A DNA stretch of 64,000 nucleotides from Puccinellia tenuiflora (Eukaryota > Streptophyta > Magnoliopsida > Poales > Poaceae): positions 1,427,113 through 1,491,112 of the forward strand of contig QRDG01000062.1 of the NCBI GenBank assembly GCA_012064385.1. The letters are read 5' to 3'. This document shows, piece by piece, positions 57,399 through 64,000 of this stretch; within the stretch, counting starts at the first letter, position 1; each line of letters begins with the position of its first letter. The notes under the pieces are model-generated. The model searched no databases and was not told where the DNA came from. It worked only from the letters and a program-made list of their open reading frames with translations. Position numbers and translations under genes: made by a program.

Positions 57399-60215
57399 TT
57401 ACTCCACATAATCCAGCACATCTCGGAACGTCACACGCCCCTGGCTGACGACCTCCGGTTGAGACGAAATGCCACTTACATTCTTAAGTAATCTGATTAC
57501 TTCAGCAGTATCATCAACATAGTACTTCGCTTTGCTCGGCTTTTGGCCAACTGAGCAAGCAAGGACCTCCGGAGCTGTGGCGAACACAGAACTGGAGGCC
57601 TTGTTATTGATGCTCTCAAACATTTCCTCGTCAGATCGATCATTACCAATGCACATTAGAAAATCTGGAGCCTTCCCATTGTTGATCAATGTCTGAATTA
57701 GCTTGTCGACAGCAAGCCCTTTGCTAACTCCCTGTATGAGCAACACAACGTTCAGTTAGTGCAAACCTTTGCAGACATGAGTGACAAAACATACTAGGGT
57801 ATCATGAGTGAAATATTGAGGACAAAAGGTACTAGGGTATCGAAGTTCCATAAACCTGTGGTTTGACTTCTACAATAAAATGACCACACTTCACACCAAC
57901 TGGTTCATTCGATAGCACCCTCTCAAGATGGTCAACTAATTCCTTTGCTTGGCAGGAACCGAAATCGTGGTCCGCATCAAGATAGTGCCATACTAGAGCG
58001 CTTTCCTTTCCCTCTATGAAGGATCCATCAGTCGTCTCAGTGTATACCTGCATGACAGGCTCAGCAATATGCTTCCATTCCCGATCTGGACTTGAATAGT
58101 TCGACTCCCATTCATCTGCTTTGTTCCATCTGAGAAACAGAAATTGTCAAATGTTGATAAAAAATAACGAATACTATGGAAGTACAGAAATTTGCAATGG
58201 CCAATGGAGCAAAAGAACTGTTGAGAGGAGTACCTGACAAAATAACCATGCTCTGCGGCAATACCAAGCTTTTCACATGGATTAAACCACTCATCAAGTG
58301 AATTCTGTCCTCTTCCGCTGACTATAAACACATTGTTCTTCGAGTCATTACATAAGTTGTTAAGAATAGAAATTAGTTCTGCACTCGGAGCTTTGTTGAT
58401 TGACGATTGAGGCACGAGTGTGCCATCATAATCAAGAAATATTGCCCTTCTGGTAGCCTTGTTATAAGAAGAAACAAAGTGCTCCAATGACAGCTTTCTG
58501 AAGCCAGGAGAAAGAGCAATAACTCTAAAATTCAGACCAAACCCAATAGCCCAACACCTCCGGCTATAGTGATCTTTGCATGCCCGTTCAAGATCTTGAA
58601 TAAAGCTGCGTGCCCAGTAAGCAACATGATGAGTACTGACATAGCGATAATGTTTTTCATGTCGCAGTCTTTTCTCAGATTCAGTCAAGTCTGTTGCATG
58701 GTGTAAAGCATCAGCCACATCGTCGACACTCCAAGGATTTACCCTGAAAGCACCACTGAGAGATGGGGAGCAACCAACGAACTCTGACACAATTAGTGTG
58801 CTTGTGTGATGGGATTTTTTCTCAACACCTCTGAGCTTATCCATCTCATCATTTCCCTGCCTGCAAACAGTGTACTCATATGGTACTAAGTTCATGCCAT
58901 CCCTCACGGCATTTACAATGCAGCAATCAGATGCAGCATAGAATGCAATCTTTTCAGAAAATGGAATACGATAGTCAATGAGGACAACAGGCTTGTAATC
59001 TGCAGAACCATACTTAACATTAATCCTTTCAGCTACAGAGGTAGCTTCTGTTATTGCTTCCTCCACATCCTTCCCTGGGCTCCTTGCTGGATTGACAATC
59101 TGTACAAGTACCACCCTCCCTCTAAGCTTTGGATTCCTGTCGAGAAGAAGCTCCAACCCAAGCAGCTTTAGACTGATTCCTTTGAAGATGTCCATGTCAT
59201 CTACGCCTAACATCAGCATCTTGCCCTTGTACCTTTGTTCAATTTCTTGAACCTTGCTAACAGTGGCAGGCAATTTTAAGATGGACTCAAGCCTCCCAAC
59301 ATGGACACCCACTGAGAGGATCTTCAAGCTCACTGTTCGGCCAAAATACTCTATTCCAATGTACCCACGTTTTGATTCATAATGCAGTCCTAACAATCTG
59401 CTACAACAGGAAAGGAAGTGGCGAGCATAGTCAAAAGTTTGAAAACCAATGAGATCGGCATTAAGCAATGACTTCAGTATCTCATCCCTTACAGGCAGTG
59501 TCCTATAGATTTCTGAAGAGGGGAATGGACTGTGCAGGAAGAAGCCAAGCTTTATTCGGTGCAACCTCTTCCTCAAAAATGTTGGAAGAAGCATAAGGTG
59601 ATAATCATGAACCCAAACACAATCATCATCACTATTGATTGCTTCCATTACTTTGTCGGCAAAGATTTTGTTGGCTCGGACATAGGCTTGGAACAGGGAG
59701 CGGTCGAAGAGCTCACCTTTGTCAAGGCAAATGGGGAGCATATAATGGAAAAGCGGCCACAATTGCTGTTTACAGAAGCCATGATAGAACTGCTGCTGCA
59801 GGTCAGAAGGGAGAAAAGTGGGTATGCACCGATATTCTCTGAGAAGTTTCTGTGCAACATGGTCCTGCTCACTGGGGTCTATTTGAACCTTCAAACTACC
59901 CACATAGATAACATCAGTCTCATCCGAAAAACCATCTTTAAGTTGCATGAGTAGTGTGTCATCATCTTGTGAGAAAGACCATTGCCCAGCTTCATCTTTC
60001 ATGCAGTTCAGGGGAAGGAAGTTGGCCACAATTATTTTCCTCTCAGCGGAAGATGTTGAACCAACTGAATCATCATCACTTCTGGAATCCCAATCAGGAT
60101 CAGATATAATGCCAGGGGAGGTCACCACACGAGGAAGAGACTTAAAAGGTTGCCGGAAGTCAACCCCATCTCCAGAGCTCATTTCTAGAAGATTAGAATA
60201 AGACTTTGAAACCAT
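57399..60215 (-). CDS. class II trehalose-6-phosphate synthase/phosphatase-like protein (862 aa)
   Basis: Exons on the minus strand: 60215-58234, 58129-57856 and 57731-57399 (2,589 bp, one frame); introns are GT-AG, 104 and 124 bp. The start MVSKSYSNLL is the class II N-terminus; the upstream in-frame methionine at 60314 belongs to the leader. A GT20 synthase domain spans about 60-545 (WVHDYHLMLLP 201-211, DLIGFQTFDYARHF 254-267, LVPYEYTVCRQG 443-454). At 337-348 the text is GVDDMDIFKG, so the arginine present in active synthases (as in OtsA or TPS1) is replaced, as is usual for class II. The HAD phosphatase domain has LDYDGT (594-599), SGRG (633-636) and GNDRSDEEMF (781-790). Class II proteins are thought to act in trehalose-6-phosphate and SnRK1 sugar signalling in the cytosol. 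It belongs to the TPS5-11 group; I cannot fix the number. Confidence 0.93.
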
Positions 60216-60751
60216 GATTCCAAGGCCTTCCGCAGAAACCAAAGTATTGAGAACGTTTAAATCCCTGTTAAAAAACATAAACAGATCATATGAGCAACCT
60301 TGATAATACCTCACTTTGCTGAATTTAAGTCAAAATATTTAATCTGGATCCAGTGCAATATATATCATATAAAGCACAAAAAAAACCATTGAACAAATGA
60401 CAAACCTAAGATTGTTATTCAATGTTAGCATGTTTACACAATCACTGTGTCAAACAATATCCTATTCACATTTCAAATACATACTTTTGTCGTTCACAGT
60501 TCAAATATATAATTTTGTCAGAAAAATACCCTGGTGCATCATAAACTGCAATAGTTTAAGTGTGTAACTAAAGTAACTTACTGCATCGGCTCATAAATTA
60601 GAATTCAGAAGCAACAAGATGTGGATAAAAAATTCAAGTGACACAAAAATACTGTGTCATAACCAAGCAATGCAAAATAGGTTGCACACAAGCTCCGTCA
60701 GATGCATATGGCATATTTCAATTGGTTACGATAAACTTTAACCAACAACTA

Positions 60752-60831
60752 CTCCATTATTATGTAGTTTATGTGGCTTATGTGATGCGATGACATCGAT
60801 TTTGTGTCACATAAACTACATGATAATAGAG
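60752..60831. repeat. 80-bp inverted repeat (MITE-like) in the TPS leader intron
   Basis: The arms CTCCATTATTATGTAGTTTATG and the complement of CATAAACTACATGATAATAGAG pair with about two mismatches, leaving a short loop. Size and structure suggest a small MITE; I find no clear target duplication. Confidence 0.5.
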
Positions 60832-60966
60832 TGATTACTAGTCAAAGCCTTGTCTTTTACCAATCAAAAGACACACAATACATCCGCAGGGAGTACTACA
60901 GAAAATTATAAATTCCACATCTACTGCAGGTGCATCAATCAAGTTGCCAAAATATTGATACTGAAA

Positions 60967-61078
60967 TACTCCCTCCGTCTGGAATTAGTTGACGCATATT
61001 TATCTACACACTGAAATACGTCTAGATACATCCGTATTTAGAAAAATCAACGTCAACGAATTAGGGATGGAGGGAGTA
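60967..61078. mobile_element. Stowaway MITE in the TPS leader intron
   Basis: The 108-bp element (60969-61076) has the Stowaway terminus CTCCCTCCGTC at the left and its complement GATGGAGGGAG at the right, flanked by TA on both sides (60967-60968, 61077-61078). Inner inverted repeat continues through AATTAGTTGACG/CGTCAACGAATT. Stowaways are Tc1/mariner derivatives common in grass introns and UTRs. Confidence 0.9.
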
Positions 61079-62256
61079 GAAGAAATGTTTTCACGTAACA
61101 TACATATAACACTCTGCTCCAGTGCAAAAATGTTTTGCATGCATGTGTAGCACCTCATAATATCCTTAATTGATGGTGCTATTCCAGAAACTAAGAGCTT
61201 GTGGATCCTATCTCTAAAATCCCCAAACATCCAAAACAACAGCACATTACATTCAATAAACATAGGACCACTGTATCCAATCCAAAAAAGCTAATCAAAA
61301 GATGGACCACGCACCCTACCATGAAAACACAAAAATGGCAATTCAAGGACCACACTCCATCAGCACGACACAACTACTACTCATTTCAGCCCTTCCCCAT
61401 TGTAATTTCACCAAGGACAGCAGCCTACGACCTCCTGCCACACTTGCATGTAATACTTGGCATACCAATCTAGAGGCCCGAGTGTGCCATTATGATGACA
61501 ATCAAACCAGTTCACACACAACACAAATTGCACAGCCTACTTAGCCAGTGCTGGCCTACACTACACAAGATACTAACAACAGGACATGGCAAAGCAGCCA
61601 TGGAAACTTGATCCAGCATCCCAGCCAACTCACCCTAGCTGCCAAAGTGCCAAGTTAAACGCAACTGTGTATCCAGAAACAGAACACACTTGCAGGAGAA
61701 AGCGTGGCATGGCTATCTTACCAAAGGGGTTTTCTAATCAAATTCAGACATACTACACAAAACAATCTAGGGAAAAAAGATACCCAGCACACAATAAACA
61801 AGATGCCTGAGTATTAGCTTCGGGAAAGACAGGAAAAATATTTACATAGCAAGAAATGCAGGAGCAAGACAAGAAAAATATACGGCTGCCTTCAAATGCT
61901 TAACAATAGGGATGTGCCAGAACAAGATAAAATCTTGCCAGCGGTTGACTTCTTACACAAATGAACTGAACTAAAAAGGAACAGAATGTGCAGAGAATCA
62001 AAAACCACATCCTAAAAGTAACTCAAATTAGAACACGATGCACGAGTTTATCTTGGTGAAAGACAGGAAACAGATTTTCATAGACACTCTTCGTAGTAGC
62101 AAGAGATGCAGAGCAAAACAAGTATACAACTGCAATCAAATGGAACTAAAAGGAACAGAAACTGCAGAGGATGTATAACCACATCCTAAAAATAACTCGC
62201 ACTAGAACATGAATTGGTGTGGACTGTGAAGCACATATAAACAATGCAACAGCAGA

Positions 62257-62391
62257 TTACTTCTTCCCCTTTTTCTTTTCTTTTGAGGCATATGGTTTCT
62301 TCCCCTGTTCATACTGACCGATACACCCTTCTTCCGTCAGGGCAACCAAAAATAGAAGTTGGCCCGCATTGTCTGTGCTCGAATGCAGTAA
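62257..62391 (-). other. terminal-exon-like frame (44 codons) in the TPS leader intron
   Basis: After a splice-acceptor-like CTGTAG (minus strand) an open frame of 44 codons ends in a stop. It reads like a protein C-terminus: a hydrophobic segment (AGQLLFLVALTEEG), a middle (CIGQYEQGKKPYA) and a lysine-rich tail (SKEKKKGKK). I do not recognise the protein and see no upstream coding exon to join to it. It may be a gene fragment, an alternative terminal exon or chance. Confidence 0.25.
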
Positions 62392-63010
62392 CTACAGATC
62401 AAAATACTCGAGCAAAAAAATAGTAACTGAAATACAGGCAGGATAAGTCCTAAGATATACAGATTATAAAAGCAGCATCTATTATTTTTTAATAAAGTTT
62501 TTTTTCGCATTAAACATCCTTCGAAATGCAAACTATAAAGAGATCAGTTTCCTCCAAAGCAAATAAAAGCAAATACGCAGCAGATAGAAACCACAATCAA
62601 CAATCCCGAAGAAAAGAAATCAAAAGAGTTCGCTTGGCCAAAACAAAGATCGCCACTACACAAAAGAAAAATAGCAACAAATGCCGAAATAACTCCCAAG
62701 ATCAAACCGTTCCGGACCTAGACCGTCCCCTAAGAACAACATTTCAAGCGAACCAAGAAACGAAGAGGATAGAGCAAGGCGTTCCTCACCTAGATCAACG
62801 CGCACGGCCGCTTGGAGGTGCGCCCTACACTGCTACCCCCGTCTCCCCCATCTGCTCCCCTACGAAATTCCTGGCTTCTGCTCCCTCCCTTCGAAGTATC
62901 ACCACACCCTACTCCAATCCACACCTCTTAGAGAAAGAAAAACACGGAAGATGGGGGGAGAGAGAGGGGAGAGGGTCGAGAACGCAAGAAATGTGGAGAC
63001 GGGGACGAGG

Positions 63011-63440
63011 GAAAAAATGAGGAATAGCTCTGAGATGGTACTTGAAGCTCGAAGGTTTTGCAGGTAACCCCCCAACTTTAGGATGGATGAGAGAGGGAGG
63101 CAACGTCTACCCCTATAGGCTCTAATAATTACGCCGGTACCATTAAGGATAAGATTGCTTCATCTGTGTATTATAATATTAGTATACACCTCTGTTGCCC
63201 CGTATGTGGTCTAGGAGCAGGCTTGGTCATATTTACGCCGGTATCATCAGGGGTAAGGTTGCTTCATCTGTGTATTACACCAGTGCCATTGGGATTTCTC
63301 ATAGGATTGGAAAAAAATATGTCAAATTTAATTAGTCTTGTAAAAAATTAAGCCAATGTTATGCTATATGGAATTTGTACAATACATCATAGTTTTGTGT
63401 AATATCTTATGATTGATATCTATATTGGCTGGGCTCCCCT
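63011..63440 (-). promoter_or_regulatory. putative TPS promoter with an imperfect 104-bp-spaced repeat
   Basis: Non-coding. Two related segments of about 48 bp (63129-63176 and 63233-63281; TTACGCCGGTACCATTAAGG and TTACGCCGGTATCATCAGGG, both ending CTTCATCTGTGTATTA) lie 104 bp apart. The part to the right is AT-rich. No defined promoter element is claimed. Confidence 0.4.
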
Positions 63441-64000
63441 ACTACACAAGGCTACCAGGGACTTTCCTCCTCTCATCTCCCGCGAGGCGACGGGGGGAAC
63501 CCTAACCTCCGCCGCCGCCGCCCCCCTCCACCCCTCTCCCCTCTCTCCCCCCCGCCGCCCTTGGGCCTCGGTGGTCGAAGCCCGCCGTTGCCGGCGGTGG
63601 GGGAGGAGATCTCGTCTCCTCGCGTGGGTTCCGGCGGCGCTGGACGCTTCCCTATGGAGGACGGGGTGTGCGCGGGGCTCTTCCGGCGGTGTCCGGAGTG
63701 GCCGCGGCGCGGCGGCTGGTGGTCGGGCTGGGGGCGGCGGAGATCCTTGGTGGCGCGCGTGTCCGGCGGCGGGGGCTGCTGGGGTCGGATGGTGGCGCTG
63801 GCCGCCTCTCCTTCCCCTCCTCGTCGTCCGCGGTCGGCTCGGCCACGCGGGTGGCTGGTCGGCGGCTGGTGTGGCGCGCGGCTGTGGTGGCGCCTGCGGA
63901 GGTCCATGGCGCGGCGGGTGGCGGCGGCGGCGATGGCGGCCGGTCGTCCGTTCTGTTGGCTCTAGTGCCGGGTGCAGGGTGGCGCTCGGCTGCTGGAGGC
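63441..64000 (+). repeat. GC-rich block, possible 5' end of a transposon (LINE-like)
   Basis: After CTACACAAGGCTACCAGGGAC the DNA turns strongly G+C-rich (CCGCCGCCGCCGCC and many GGCGG runs) to the window end. Frames on both strands are arginine-, glycine- and proline-rich without domains. From memory the CTCCCGCGAGGCGACGGGGGG stretch resembles the 5' UTR of Triticeae LINE elements, but no coding part is inside the window. Confidence 0.35.

Larger units (their letters stand above)
60216..63010 (-). promoter_or_regulatory. 5' UTR of the TPS gene with a predicted 2.5-kb leader intron
   Basis: A good acceptor (TTTTTTAACAG, minus, AG at 60265-60266) precedes 49 bases of leader before the start codon, and a good donor (CTAG followed by GTGAGG, minus, at 62788-62790) lies downstream of a GC-rich, CT-rich first exon (62790 to about 63010). 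The intron would be 60265-62789. Class II TPS genes commonly have leader introns. The first exon holds a short upstream ORF of eight codons (MGETGVAV then stop, minus strand, about 62820-62846). The distal end of the exon is a guess. Confidence 0.6.

Noticed and set aside
60216..60314. Upstream in-frame methionine for the TPS protein at 60314
   Set aside because: The 33 extra residues cross a good splice acceptor at 60265 and have no similarity to the family, whose proteins start MVS-x-SYSNLL as at 60215.
63473..63965. Frames of 134 and 144 codons at the window end
   Set aside because: Both strands are open because of extreme G+C content. Translations are low-complexity arginine, glycine and proline.

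Overview
This is a plant nuclear window from a large, repeat-rich grass genome. It is most likely from the Triticeae (wheat, Aegilops, rye or barley). The reasons are Angela/BARE/WIS-like copia LTRs, a Maximus-like Sirevirus, large non-autonomous LTR elements, a Stowaway MITE, GC-rich first exons and a grass-type class II trehalose-phosphate synthase gene. No prokaryotic features, rRNA or tRNA genes were seen. The species is inferred from family recognition only.

Positions 1 to about 52,295 are an island of nested transposable elements. From the left: a non-autonomous gypsy element (Tat/Retand-like) that carries an antisense gene instead of pol and has a 998-bp 3' LTR (4611-5608). It sits in the LTR of a second non-coding gypsy-type element (5609-10099) with a 103-bp tandem repeat. 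That element in turn interrupts a minus-strand gypsy gag element (10105-13125), which abuts or interrupts a degenerate plus-strand copia element (13126-19880). A 3.35-kb solo LTR with target-site duplication (TSD) ATATG splits the integrase of that copia. Next comes an old minus-strand copia, element A (19881-46833). Its leader is split by a full-length Sirevirus (22999-44928, TSD ACCGG). The Sirevirus reverse transcriptase is split by a very young non-autonomous element (28446-38990, TSD CTTCA) with two 4,335-bp LTRs and a single 254-codon ORF. To the right an old copia LTR (46834-52295) was hit by another copia derivative (47605-50619, TSD GCATA) and by a PIF/Harbinger-type DNA transposon (51100-52159, TSD TTA).

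Positions 52,296 to 64,000 are a small gene island with two apparently intact, convergent host genes. The first is a four-exon NHL-repeat membrane protein gene on the plus strand (52585-55408, 419 aa). The second is a three-exon class II trehalose-6-phosphate synthase/phosphatase-like gene on the minus strand (coding 57399-60215, 862 aa), with a predicted 2.5-kb leader intron. Small MITE-like insertions lie in its leader, and a GC-rich block that may be the start of another transposon ends the window.

The element genes are mostly broken: in-frame stops, frameshifts and insertions were read directly. The two host genes have consistent splice sites and open frames throughout. The most unusual items are the young non-autonomous element with its lone ORF, a probable spliced env-like gene in the Sirevirus whose intron carries the same CCGGAA/TTCCGG repeats as the LTR, the antisense gene in the first gypsy element, and a lone terminal-exon-like frame inside the TPS leader intron.
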